Source of the DNA: Paenibacillus sp.
Lineage (GTDB): Bacteria; Bacillota; Bacilli; Paenibacillales; Paenibacillaceae
Reading direction: 5' to 3'
DNA length: 9,841 nucleotides
Assembly (NCBI GenBank): GCA_029256665.1
Contig: JAQSXN010000096.1
Span: 1 to 9,841 of the forward strand
This document shows, in pieces, positions 1-7,079 of this stretch. The notes under the pieces were generated by a model. The model had not been told where the DNA came from. It saw only the letters and a program-made list of their open reading frames with translations, and made no database searches. Made by a program: the position numbers and the translations under genes. The first letter of the stretch is position 1, and every line of letters begins with the position of its first letter.

Positions 1-1
1 G

Positions 2-2995
2 TTTCAGTCGTACGCGAAGGCGGTCCGGGAATTCTCGGACGTCAGCTCACGAATCGAAAGCGAAGGCGCGCCTTTCAAGACGCTTGCGGTGCTCTTGTCG
101 CGTACGGCGCTGCTGATCGTCGTTCCGTCGGGACTTTGGCTCATTTCGCGGGAGCAGCTCAGCATCCCCGTCCTCGTCTTTTTCATTCTAATGTCGCTGG
201 GCGTAGGCGCCGCCCTGTTCAAAATGCTCCGTTCCAGCGGCATGACCGCTTTCCGTCTGTCCGCCGCGCTCAAAAACGTCAGCATGCTGCTCCAAGAGCC
301 GGTTATGCCGGCGGTCAACGCGTCCGCCGCGCGCGAACCCAAGGATACTTCCATCGAGCTTAGGGACGTAAGCTTTGCCTACAACGAGCAGCCCGTGTTG
401 AACGGGGTGTCGCTAGAGGTTGCCCCGGGAACCTTCACGGCGCTGGTAGGACCGTCGGGCGCAGGCAAAACGACGATTGCCCGCCTGCTCCCGCGCTTCT
501 GGGACGTGGACGGAGGTTCGGTCGAGATCGGCGGCGTCGATGTGCGAGAGATGGACGAGGAGCGGTTGATGTCGCTCGTGTCGTTCGTCTTCCAGGATGC
601 TTATTTGTTCCGGGGCTCGATCATGGAAAATATCCGCTACGGCAAGCCCGGCGCATCCGACGAGGAGGTCGTGAACGCCGCTCGCCGGGCCGCGTGCCAC
701 GACTTTATCGAGGCGCTGCCGCTCGGCTACGCCACCGAGGTGGGAGAAGGCGGAATGGCGCTCAGCGGCGGACAGCGGCAACGGATCTCGCTTGTCCGCG
801 CGATCTTGAAAGATGCGCCGATCGTCATTCTGGACGAAGCGACGGCGCTGGTGGATCCGGAGAACGAAGCCCGCATCCGGGATGCCCTGGCATCGCTTAC
901 CCGCTCCGTCGAAGGCGATCGCAAGACGATTATCGCGATCGCCCATCGGCTAGGCACGATCGTGCACGCCGACCAGATCGCGGTGATCGACGAAGGCCGA
1001 ATCGTAGCCAAGGGCAAGCACGGGCAGCTGCTGCTCGAGAACGAGCTCTATCGCCGGATGTGGGAAGCGTACGAGAGCGGGGCGGAGGATCTCTATGGGG
1101 AGCGGGAGGAAGCGCCGGCGGCCGGCGTTGCCGGGGCGACGGCGACGTCTCGCGGCGCAAAGCCAGACTCCTCCAGCGACTACGCGCCTGACAACAATAG
1201 CGGCGGCGCCGCGGATATCGCCGCCGCGTCGGCCGTGGAAGAGGATGACCCGTTCCGTCGCTTGAACGAGATGTCCGCGCTCAAGCAATCGTTGCTGCTG
1301 GCGGGAGAGCACGGGCGCAAATTATGGAGCGTATACGCGTATTCGGCGTTCGAGAACCTGTTCGTCGCGCTAGGTTCCGTCGCGGTGGCCATGGCCGTCT
1401 ATGCTTCGTTATTGGGGCGCCAGGACGACGCGTGGACGGCCGTTATGTGGATGATTGCCATGTTTGCCGCCCAGGGGATCTTCTATTATCGCACGAACAA
1501 AACGTCGTTCCCGCTCTTCGGCCATTTCCTGACGCGTCTCCGCTTATATTTGGGGGATCGGCTGCTCAAGGTGCCGTACGGCTTCTTCCTGCAAAAGGAT
1601 GCTTCCGTGCTGGAATCGCGCGTGAAATCGGATGCGGGAACCTACATCTACATGCCGTCCATCGTCGTCGGCCTCATTAAAGGCTTGGTCATACCGCCGA
1701 TTCTGCTCGCCGCCATGCTGTGGATCGATTGGCGGCTGGCGCTCGTGTCGCTCGCCGGGGTGCCGCTGAGCTTGGCGGCTACATGGCTGGCGGAGCGTAA
1801 GCTGAAGCAGATCATGGCACGTTTGTCGGCGGCGAGGCAAGCAGCGAACGGACGCATTTTGGAATATATCCGCGGCATTGCCGTCATCCGCTCCCTGGGC
1901 CTGACGGGAAGCCGGATGGAGAGCTACTCCCAAACGATCTTGAATTACAAGAAAGCCAGCATCTCGATTAATAAAGGACTGACGCCGTATACGGCGGTCT
2001 ACAACATTTCGTTCGAGCTCGGACTTGCGTTGGTGCTTCTGGTCGGAGGCGCGCTGATCGGGCAAGGAACGCTAGAGCCGGCCTCGTTCATTGTTTTCCT
2101 GATTCTGGCGATCTGCTTCTACGAGCCGTTGCCGCTTATGGATTACGCGGTGTTCCGCCGCATGTTCATGACGAACGTGGAGCATATGAACGACATTATC
2201 CGGAACGACAACGTCAGGCTGCTGCCGAAGGATTCCCGTCGGCGGCCGATAGGGCACGAGATCGTCCTGCGCGACGTGACCTTCGGATACGACGGGCAGA
2301 ACGTGCTGCATAACCTGAACCTTTCCATTCCGGAGAAGGGCATTACGGCGCTCGTCGGACCATCGGGCGGAGGCAAAACAACGATTCTGAACTTGATCGC
2401 GCGATTCTGGGACGTACGTCAAGGAGCCGTCTCGATCGGAGGCGCGGATGTGCGCGGTCTGGAATCGAACGAGTTGATGGATCAGCTCGCGTTTGTCTTC
2501 CAGGATGTCTATCTGTTCAATGATACGGTAGCGAACAATATCCGCTACGGCAATCCGAACGCTACGATAGAGCAAGTGGCGGAGGTGGCGCGCAAAGCCC
2601 GTTGCCACGACTTCATCGAGAAGTTGCCAAGCGGCTACGATACGGTGGTCGGCGAAGGGGGAGGGCTGCTGTCCGGCGGACAGAAGCAGCGGATTTCCAT
2701 CGCGAGGGCGATACTGAAGGACGCCCCGATTATTTTGTTGGACGAAGCGACGGCAAGCGTCGATCCCGACAACGAGAAGTACATTCAGGAAGCGTTCGAG
2801 GAGCTGGCCCGGGACAAGACGGTGGTCATCATCGCGCATAGGCTCAATACCGTTCGCCACGCGGACCATATTGCCGTGATCGACCAAGGGAAGGTCGCGC
2901 AATACGGCACCCATCGCGAGCTGATCGGCAGCGACGGCATCTACCGCCGGTTCTGGCAGGAGCGCAAGAGAGCGCAGGAGTGGGTGCTCGATTAA
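2..2995 (+). CDS. Tandem-fused ABC transporter (permease-ATPase twice), IrtAB/YbtPQ-like, 5' end outside window
   Basis: The frame is open from base 2 to the TAA at 2993-2995, giving 997 visible residues; the real start lies upstream, and the GTG at 89 is only the first internal start codon. Visible order: last two helices of membrane domain 1 (residues about 30-78); ATPase 1 with Walker A GPSGAGKT (150-157), LSGGQ (254-258), Walker B VILDEAT (from about 275) and H-loop His315; an Ala/Gly/Ser/Asp linker (about 365-418); membrane domain 2 with about six helices (440-730); ATPase 2 with GPSGGGKT (786-793), LSGGQ (890-894), ILLDEAT and His946. Both ATPase sites keep all catalytic motifs, so both should hydrolyse ATP. 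The shared RFWDV and FVFQD(A/V)YLF motifs resemble the IrtA/IrtB and YbtP/YbtQ half-transporters, which have an exporter fold but take up iron-siderophores. Substrate and direction here are inference only; a peptide or drug exporter is possible. A full-length protein would be about 1,200 residues, as expected for two fused half-transporters. Confidence 0.9.
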   Translation, partial: FQSYAKAVREFSDVSSRIESEGAPFKTLAVLLSRTALLIVVPSGLWLISREQLSIPVLVFFILMSLGVGAALFKMLRSSGMTAFRLSAALKNVSMLLQEPVMPAVNASAAREPKDTSIELRDVSFAYNEQPVLNGVSLEVAPGTFTALVGPSGAGKTTIARLLPRFWDVDGGSVEIGGVDVREMDEERLMSLVSFVFQDAYLFRGSIMENIRYGKPGASDEEVVNAARRAACHDFIEALPLGYATEVGEGGMALSGGQRQRISLVRAILKDAPIVILDEATALVDPENEARIRDALASLTRSVEGDRKTIIAIAHRLGTIVHADQIAVIDEGRIVAKGKHGQLLLENELYRRMWEAYESGAEDLYGEREEAPAAGVAGATATSRGAKPDSSSDYAPDNNSGGAADIAAASAVEEDDPFRRLNEMSALKQSLLLAGEHGRKLWSVYAYSAFENLFVALGSVAVAMAVYASLLGRQDDAWTAVMWMIAMFAAQGIFYYRTNKTSFPLFGHFLTRLRLYLGDRLLKVPYGFFLQKDASVLESRVKSDAGTYIYMPSIVVGLIKGLVIPPILLAAMLWIDWRLALVSLAGVPLSLAATWLAERKLKQIMARLSAARQAANGRILEYIRGIAVIRSLGLTGSRMESYSQTILNYKKASISINKGLTPYTAVYNISFELGLALVLLVGGALIGQGTLEPASFIVFLILAICFYEPLPLMDYAVFRRMFMTNVEHMNDIIRNDNVRLLPKDSRRRPIGHEIVLRDVTFGYDGQNVLHNLNLSIPEKGITALVGPSGGGKTTILNLIARFWDVRQGAVSIGGADVRGLESNELMDQLAFVFQDVYLFNDTVANNIRYGNPNATIEQVAEVARKARCHDFIEKLPSGYDTVVGEGGGLLSGGQKQRISIARAILKDAPIILLDEATASVDPDNEKYIQEAFEELARDKTVVIIAHRLNTVRHADHIAVIDQGKVAQYGTHRELIGSDGIYRRFWQERKRAQEWVLD
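1200..1227 (+). repeat. GC-rich inverted repeat inside the ABC transporter linker
   Basis: A perfect 9-bp arm, GCGGCGGCG at 1200-1208, is complementary to CGCCGCCGC at 1219-1227, with a 10-base loop. It lies in the part of the transporter gene that encodes the low-complexity Ala/Gly linker. No T-tract follows, so it is not an intrinsic terminator. It may simply result from Ala/Gly codons at high GC. Confidence 0.6.
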
Positions 2996-3027
2996 CGCCC
3001 CAGGCTCCGCGAGACTCATGATCCGGC

Positions 3028-3056
3028 TTGCTTCTGCGCGCGATTAGCGTTATAAA
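3028..3056 (+). promoter_or_regulatory. Candidate sigma-A promoter for fumC
   Basis: TTGCTT at 3028-3033 and TATAAA at 3051-3056 are separated by 17 bases, close to the sigma-A consensus. They lie in the 168-bp gap between the ABC transporter and fumC, about 108 bases before the fumC start, which would leave a leader of roughly 100 bases. No terminator was seen after the transporter gene, so read-through from upstream is also possible. Confidence 0.45.
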
Positions 3057-3163
3057 TGAAAGAGGTTGTTCACTTTCTGCAAGATGCCGTTCTCTGTAGT
3101 TTTTTGAACATTTATTGTATTGCAAGAAGTAATCATATTTAACGTAAAGGAGACGTTGCTGTA

Positions 3164-4549
3164 ATGGATTACCGGATTGAGAAGGATACGATGGGCGAGA
3201 TTCAGGTTCCCGCCGACAAGCTGTGGGGAGCGCAAACGCAGCGAAGTCTGCAGAACTTCAAAATAGGCGGCGAAAAAATGCCGATCGAAGTCGTCTACGC
3301 CATGGCGATCGTCAAGAAAGCGTCCGCGTTCGCGAACTTGAAGGTTGGCGTGCTGGACGAAGAGAAGGCGCAAGTGATCGGCGAAGCGGTCGATGAAATT
3401 CTAAGCGGCAAATGGGATGCCGAATTCCCGCTCGTTGTATGGCAGACGGGCAGCGGCACGCAAACGAACATGAACGTCAACGAAGTGGTCGCCCGCCGCG
3501 CGAACCAAATTCTCGAAGCTCGCGGCAGCCAAACTCGCGTTCACCCGAACGACGACGTCAACCGTTCGCAAAGCTCCAACGACACGTTCCCGGCCGCGAT
3601 GCACATCGCGGGCGTCATTGCGGTCGAGGATCGGCTGATCCCGGCGCTGGACGTGCTGAACGGCACGCTGCGCGCGAAGGCGGAGAAGTTCGACAATCTC
3701 GTGAAGATCGGCCGTACCCATCTCCAAGACGCTACGCCGATTACGTTCGGCCAAGAAATCAGCGGCTGGTATTCCATGCTCGACAACACGCGCGCGATGC
3801 TCGTTCAGAGCGTGGACACGATGCGCGAGCTGGCGCTCGGCGGCACGGCTGTCGGCACTGGCCTTAACGCGCATCCGGACTACGCGGTTGCGGTAGCGGC
3901 GGAAGTTACGGCGCTTACGGGCAAAACGTTTATCACGGCCCGCAACAAGTTCCACTCGCTCACGAGCCATGACCAGATGGTGTACACGCACGGCGCGATC
4001 AAGGCGCTGGCGGCCAACCTGATGAAGATCGCCAACGACGTGAGATGGCTCGCCAGCGGTCCGCGCTGCGGCATCGGCGAGATCTCCATTCCGGAGAACG
4101 AGCCGGGCAGCTCCATCATGCCGGGCAAGGTCAACCCGACGCAAAGCGAAGCGTTGACGATGGCGGTATGCCAGGTCATCGGCAACGACGCGGCAATCGG
4201 CATGGCGGCAAGCCAAGGCAACTTCGAGCTGAACGTGTTCAAGCCGGTCATCCTGTACAACTTCATCCAGTCCGTCGCGCTGATGGCGGATTCCATGATT
4301 TCGTTCAATGACAACTGCGCGGTCGGCATCGAGCCGAACGAAGCGGTGATCAAACGCAATCTGGATCAGTCGCTGATGCTCGTCACGGCGCTTAACCCGC
4401 ATATCGGCTACGAGAACGCGGCGGCCATCGCCAAGAACGCGCACAAGAACGGACTGACGCTCAAGGAATCCGCGATCGCGAGCGGCCTGCTGACTTCCGA
4501 GCAGTTCGACGAATTCGTTCGTCCCGAGAACATGATCGGCAAAAAATAA
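3164..4549 (+). CDS. fumC: Fumarate hydratase, class II
   Basis: Cytoplasmic homotetrameric enzyme of the TCA cycle that interconverts fumarate and L-malate without an iron-sulfur cluster. The 461-residue length is as expected (about 460-467 in the family). Substrate-binding and catalytic signatures are complete: GSGT at 96-99, [14 protein letters not shown] at 127-140, [10 protein letters not shown] with the catalytic His186, and the flexible loop [13 protein letters not shown] with the catalytic Ser316/Ser317 pair. The ATG at 3164 follows an AAAGGAGA ribosome site at 3146-3153, and the N-terminus ([25 protein letters not shown]) starts at the usual family position. A promoter candidate lies upstream and a strong terminator downstream, so it is probably transcribed alone. 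The related aspartase (AspA) also has the [11 protein letters not shown] loop, but overall sequence and length favour fumarase. Confidence 0.97.
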   Translation: MDYRIEKDTMGEIQVPADKLWGAQTQRSLQNFKIGGEKMPIEVVYAMAIVKKASAFANLKVGVLDEEKAQVIGEAVDEILSGKWDAEFPLVVWQTGSGTQTNMNVNEVVARRANQILEARGSQTRVHPNDDVNRSQSSNDTFPAAMHIAGVIAVEDRLIPALDVLNGTLRAKAEKFDNLVKIGRTHLQDATPITFGQEISGWYSMLDNTRAMLVQSVDTMRELALGGTAVGTGLNAHPDYAVAVAAEVTALTGKTFITARNKFHSLTSHDQMVYTHGAIKALAANLMKIANDVRWLASGPRCGIGEISIPENEPGSSIMPGKVNPTQSEALTMAVCQVIGNDAAIGMAASQGNFELNVFKPVILYNFIQSVALMADSMISFNDNCAVGIEPNEAVIKRNLDQSLMLVTALNPHIGYENAAAIAKNAHKNGLTLKESAIASGLLTSEQFDEFVRPENMIGKK

Positions 4550-4610
4550 AGGGGATGCGCGGAGAGATTCGCGCCCCGACGGACGCCCATAACCGATCGC
4601 CGCAACGCGG

Positions 4611-4643
4611 AAGCCCCGAGGCATGAAGCCTCGGGGCTTTATT
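4611..4643 (+). terminator. Rho-independent terminator of fumC
   Basis: A 12-bp stem, AAGCCCCGAGGC pairing with GCCTCGGGGCTT, encloses the 5-base loop ATGAA and is followed by TATT (TTTATT counting the stem's last T). It begins about 60 bases after the fumC stop. On the opposite strand it lies about 35 bases past the end of the GH109-like gene, but the bases after the stem there (TTCCGCG) are poor in T, so it should work mainly on the + strand. Confidence 0.9.
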
Positions 4644-4673
4644 GTGCTCGCGCTTCGAACGCAGGTGGAAGCC

Positions 4674-5927
4674 CTACGCCTCAAAGCAATCATGAAATAC
4701 TTGGCTTAATCCGTATTTGGACGGAGCTTCATCTTTGCGGTCCATCCATTTGCCGCAGGTAAAGTCGGGGAAAGCCACCGGCATGCTGCCCAGCGCTATG
4801 GATTCCTCGGACAGGCAAGTTACGGCCATCCAGGCTGCCGTGTCATAGACGTCGATGGGAGCGGGCGTTTGTTTCATTACGCTTTCGAAAAACGCCCGCA
4901 GCACGAGGAAATCCATGCCTCCATGGCCGCCTTTTACGCCGGAGCTTCTGAACTCCTTCCATAGAGGGTGTTCGTATTTGTCCATATAGCTCTCAAGGGG
5001 CTCCCAGGCGTCTTCCCCGGCCGCATGCTCGGATGGAGATACGCCATCGATATAGACGGACTTCTTGTCTTCCATCCAGATGCCCTTCGTCCCCTGGACT
5101 CTGCCGCCTCTGGAATACACTCGAGGCAGCGAAGTATCGTGAATGAGGAAGATCGTTTCGCCATGGGCGCACTTGATCATCGTCGTAACGATATCGCCTT
5201 GCGCGAAGTCCAAGCCGGCATGCTCGTGATTCTCGCCTTTGTTGTCGACGATCCACTGGCGCAAGCCTTTGGCTTTCGAAGACATGGAGGTTAAGGATAC
5301 GAAACGGTTGCCTCTGTTGATGTCCAGGTACTTGGCGATCGGTCCGATCTCGTGCGTCGGATACACTTCGCCGTTCCGGTGCCGATAATTTTGGAAACGA
5401 TAATGGCGATTCTCGAGCCCGGTGGCGATTTCTTGGCGCAGATCATGCTGATAACCGCCCTGGCAATGGATTAGCTCGCCAAATAGACCTTGCTTCACCA
5501 TGTTCAGAATGGTCAATTCTTCTCTTCCGTAACAACAGTTCTCCAGCATCATGCAGTCGATGCCTGTTTCTTCGCTGACCCGTACCAGTTCCCAAATTTC
5601 GTGAAGGGAACAAGCGCCGCCCACCTCCATGCCTACCGGCTTGCCGGCTTTCATGGAAGCGATGGCGATTTCTCGATGCGCCGTCCAGGAAGAAGGCGTT
5701 ATGACGCAATCCACGTCGCTTCTTTTTACCGCTTCCTTATAGTCTCCGCATAAGACGGGTCTATAACCGCCGAGTTCCATCACCAGGTTTGCGGCATTCT
5801 CCATACGGTCCTCGTACAAGTCGCAAACGACCGTGATGTTGACATCCTCCATATCGCATATGTTGCTTATCAGCCCCAAGCCCCGGCCGCTAACGCCGAT
5901 TACCGCTACGTTTAATTTCTTATCCAT
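4674..5927 (-). CDS. Gfo/Idh/MocA-fold protein of the GH109 type (NAD-dependent glycosidase or oxidoreductase)
   Basis: A 417-residue protein with an N-terminal Rossmann fold: glycine-rich VAVIGVSGRG at about 7-16, an acidic Asp36 ending the second strand that should bind the adenosine ribose of NAD, and GKPVGMEV at 95-102 in the place of the usual EKP motif. The C-terminal half carries motifs I recognise from GH109 alpha-N-acetylgalactosaminidases: ENCCYGREE (129-137), GGYQHDLR with Tyr159 and His161, NGEVYPTHEIGP with Tyr189 and His192, INRGNRF, HDTSLPR (263-269), VQGTKG and GHGGMDF (334-340). GH109 enzymes cleave glycosides through NAD-assisted oxidation and elimination, with NAD recycled. 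There is no signal peptide or Tat motif, so it is predicted to be cytoplasmic, acting on imported sugars. The ATG is supported by AGAGGGAG on the minus strand, ending 6 bases before the start. The family is well supported; the substrate is not, and an inositol- or sugar-dehydrogenase role is the alternative. Confidence 0.85.
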   Translation of the reverse strand: MDKKLNVAVIGVSGRGLGLISNICDMEDVNITVVCDLYEDRMENAANLVMELGGYRPVLCGDYKEAVKRSDVDCVITPSSWTAHREIAIASMKAGKPVGMEVGGACSLHEIWELVRVSEETGIDCMMLENCCYGREELTILNMVKQGLFGELIHCQGGYQHDLRQEIATGLENRHYRFQNYRHRNGEVYPTHEIGPIAKYLDINRGNRFVSLTSMSSKAKGLRQWIVDNKGENHEHAGLDFAQGDIVTTMIKCAHGETIFLIHDTSLPRVYSRGGRVQGTKGIWMEDKKSVYIDGVSPSEHAAGEDAWEPLESYMDKYEHPLWKEFRSSGVKGGHGGMDFLVLRAFFESVMKQTPAPIDVYDTAAWMAVTCLSEESIALGSMPVAFPDFTCGKWMDRKDEAPSKYGLSQVFHDCFEA

Positions 5928-5933
5928 CCGATT

Positions 5934-5960
5934 CTCCCTCTCTGGTCATCCTGTACTATA
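5934..5960 (-). promoter_or_regulatory. Candidate promoter -10 and ribosome site of the GH109-like gene
   Basis: On the minus strand TATAGT (complement of 5955-5960) matches five of six bases of a -10 box, and the Shine-Dalgarno AGAGGGAG lies at about 5934-5941. No convincing -35 box is seen 16-19 bases upstream. A weak -35 would fit a promoter that needs an activator such as the divergently encoded AraC protein, but this is inference. Confidence 0.35.
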
Positions 5961-5974
5961 TTGCGAAGAAATGA

Positions 5975-6000
5975 TCATTCTACACATGTATCCCGAATGA
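5975..6000. promoter_or_regulatory. Dyad in the GH109/AraC intergenic region, possible operator
   Basis: TCATTC (5975-5980) and GAATGA (5995-6000) form an inverted repeat with a 14-base spacer that itself contains the palindrome ACATGT (5984-5989). A further 10-base palindrome, AATGATCATT, overlaps the left arm at 5970-5979. The dyad sits just upstream of the proposed -10 of the GH109-like gene, where an AraC-type activator would bind. Such short dyads also arise by chance in AT-rich DNA. Confidence 0.3.
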
Positions 6001-6008
6001 GAAATAGG

Positions 6009-6037
6009 TTGTTATTGATACAATTTTATTATATCTT
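6009..6037 (+). promoter_or_regulatory. Candidate promoter for the AraC-family gene
   Basis: TTGTTA at 6009-6014 and TATCTT at 6032-6037 are 17 bases apart, in the most AT-rich part of the divergent intergenic region. A second weak pair, TGAACA (6056-6061) and TAATAT (6079-6084), also 17 bases apart, is about equally good. Either would transcribe the gene starting at 6114. Confidence 0.3.
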
Positions 6038-6100
6038 TAGCCGTATGGAAGTACATGAACATAATCGGCATCTGCCTGTAATATTTTGCTCTTATTTGAT

Positions 6101-6108
6101 AGGGGGGA
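6101..6108 (+). promoter_or_regulatory. Ribosome binding site that decides the AraC-family start
   Basis: AGGGGGGA ends 5 bases before the ATG at 6114. The earlier in-frame starts (TTG 5961, ATG 5997, ATG 6045) have no comparable purine-rich sequence at the right distance. Confidence 0.75.
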
Positions 6109-6113
6109 TCGGC

Positions 6114-6962
6114 ATGCACGGCTACAGCGGATCGGTTCTGGAGGACAACGTCAACTTAGGGCACGAGGAATTGTCCGTACCGTATTTCATTAACTGCTGC
6201 GGTTATTTGAAGCAAGATGGCCTGGACGTCTCCTTGAATCGAACGAGGATGGATTTTTATTTGATTTATCTGATCAACGGGGCTGGTCATTACATCACAA
6301 CCAACGGTACCGTAACGGCAAAGGCCGGCAGCGTCGTCCTGTACAGGCCGGGCGAGCATCAGCATTATTATTACGAGGCCGCCGACAAGGCGGAGCTGTA
6401 TTGGATTCACTTTACCGGCAGCCAGGCGGCAAACTTAATGGACGAACTAGGGTTTACCGGCAGTCATTTTTTTCAACCGGGGATGAGCGCGGAATATGTT
6501 GAGCTGTTCGAAAGCATCATTCACGAGCTGCAGATGAAAAAGCGTCATTATCACCAATTAAGCATAAGCTACCTGCTTCAGCTGTTGACTCGGCTTTCAA
6601 GAGGGGCGGCTATGGGAAACGGAGAAAAAAATGCCGAAAACAGCCCCCTGGAAGGCGTCATCAAAGTCATGAACGAACAGTTCCATCACGAGCATGCCAT
6701 GGAGCATTATGCGAGGATGAGCAATCTAAGCGTGTTTCAGTTCATTCGAAACTTCAAAAAACGAACGCGTTATTCTCCGGCCAAATATATAGAAAAGCTT
6801 AGAATCGCGAAGGCGAAGGAGCTGCTCTGCGATTCGAACTTATCCATTGCCGAGATTTCGTCGATTGTCGGTTACAAGGACCCTTTTTATTTCAGCAAGG
6901 TGTTCAAGAAAACATCCGGCGAGGCCCCATCGGAATTTAGAGGCAAGGCGCAATGGTTCTAG
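6114..6962 (+). CDS. AraC-family transcriptional regulator with N-terminal cupin sensor
   Basis: From the ATG at 6114 the protein has 282 residues, the normal length for cupin-AraC regulators. The frame is open back to a TTG at 5961, but the extra 51 residues lack family character and the ribosome site lies directly ahead of 6114. Residues about 45-102 form the cupin-like ligand domain (LINGAGHY, then VVLYRPGEHQHYYYE and the typical ELYWIHFTG). Residues about 185-275 hold two helix-turn-helix units: the first around MEHYARMSNLSVFQFIRNFKKRT, the second LSIAEISSIVGYKDPFYFSK (243-262), followed by FKKTSGEAPSEFR. The gene is transcribed divergently from the GH109-like gene with 186 bases between starts, so it most likely controls that gene, and perhaps itself, in response to a sugar. 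The ligand is unknown. No clear terminator follows it. Confidence 0.92.
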   Translation: MHGYSGSVLEDNVNLGHEELSVPYFINCCGYLKQDGLDVSLNRTRMDFYLIYLINGAGHYITTNGTVTAKAGSVVLYRPGEHQHYYYEAADKAELYWIHFTGSQAANLMDELGFTGSHFFQPGMSAEYVELFESIIHELQMKKRHYHQLSISYLLQLLTRLSRGAAMGNGEKNAENSPLEGVIKVMNEQFHHEHAMEHYARMSNLSVFQFIRNFKKRTRYSPAKYIEKLRIAKAKELLCDSNLSIAEISSIVGYKDPFYFSKVFKKTSGEAPSEFRGKAQWF

Positions 6963-7019
6963 ATGCTAGGCGATATAGCTTAAAAAAGTTCCATAACGCC
7001 TTAAAAACCCGCATTCCAA

Positions 7020-7047
7020 TTGTTCAGGCCGTACTCTAGAATATATG
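7020..7047 (+). promoter_or_regulatory. Weak candidate promoter for the two-component operon
   Basis: TTGTTC at 7020-7025 and TATATG at 7042-7047 are 16 bases apart, upstream of the response regulator. TAGAAT at 7037-7042 is a better -10 match but has only TTCCAA as its -35. The gap from the AraC stop to the response regulator start is 117 bases and must hold either a promoter or read-through. Confidence 0.25.
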
Positions 7048-7062
7048 ACGCAACTTGGGACG

Positions 7063-7071
7063 GGAAGGGGA
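7063..7071 (+). promoter_or_regulatory. Ribosome binding site that decides the response-regulator start
   Basis: GGAAGGGGA ends 8 bases before the ATG at 7080. It supports that start over the in-frame TTG at 7020, which would add 20 residues ahead of the first beta strand of the receiver domain. Confidence 0.8.
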
Positions 7072-7079
7072 CGGACCGC

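Noticed and set aside
89..91. GTG at 89 as the start of the ABC transporter
   Set aside because: The same frame is open to the window edge with typical membrane-domain sequence, and no ribosome site precedes 89; the gene begins upstream.
2072..3019. Open frame of 315 codons antisense to the ABC transporter's second half
   Set aside because: It lies opposite conserved membrane and ATPase domains and has no recognisable domain; taken as a mirror of the real gene.
3401..4693. Open frame of 430 codons antisense to fumC
   Set aside because: It overlaps a fully conserved fumC gene and its product is Arg/His/Val-rich with no recognisable domain, as expected from the opposite strand of GC-rich coding DNA.
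5961..6113. N-terminal extension of the AraC-family protein from TTG 5961
   Set aside because: There is no ribosome site ahead of it, the residues do not resemble the family, and a strong Shine-Dalgarno lies 5 bases before ATG 6114.
6968..7007. Possible terminator after the AraC gene
   Set aside because: AGGCG and CGCCT can pair, but the stem is only 5 bp with a 24-base loop, and it is followed by A-rich rather than T-rich sequence.
7020..7079. N-terminal extension of the response regulator from TTG 7020
   Set aside because: Receiver domains start within a few residues of the first beta strand, and the Shine-Dalgarno at 7063-7071 points to ATG 7080.
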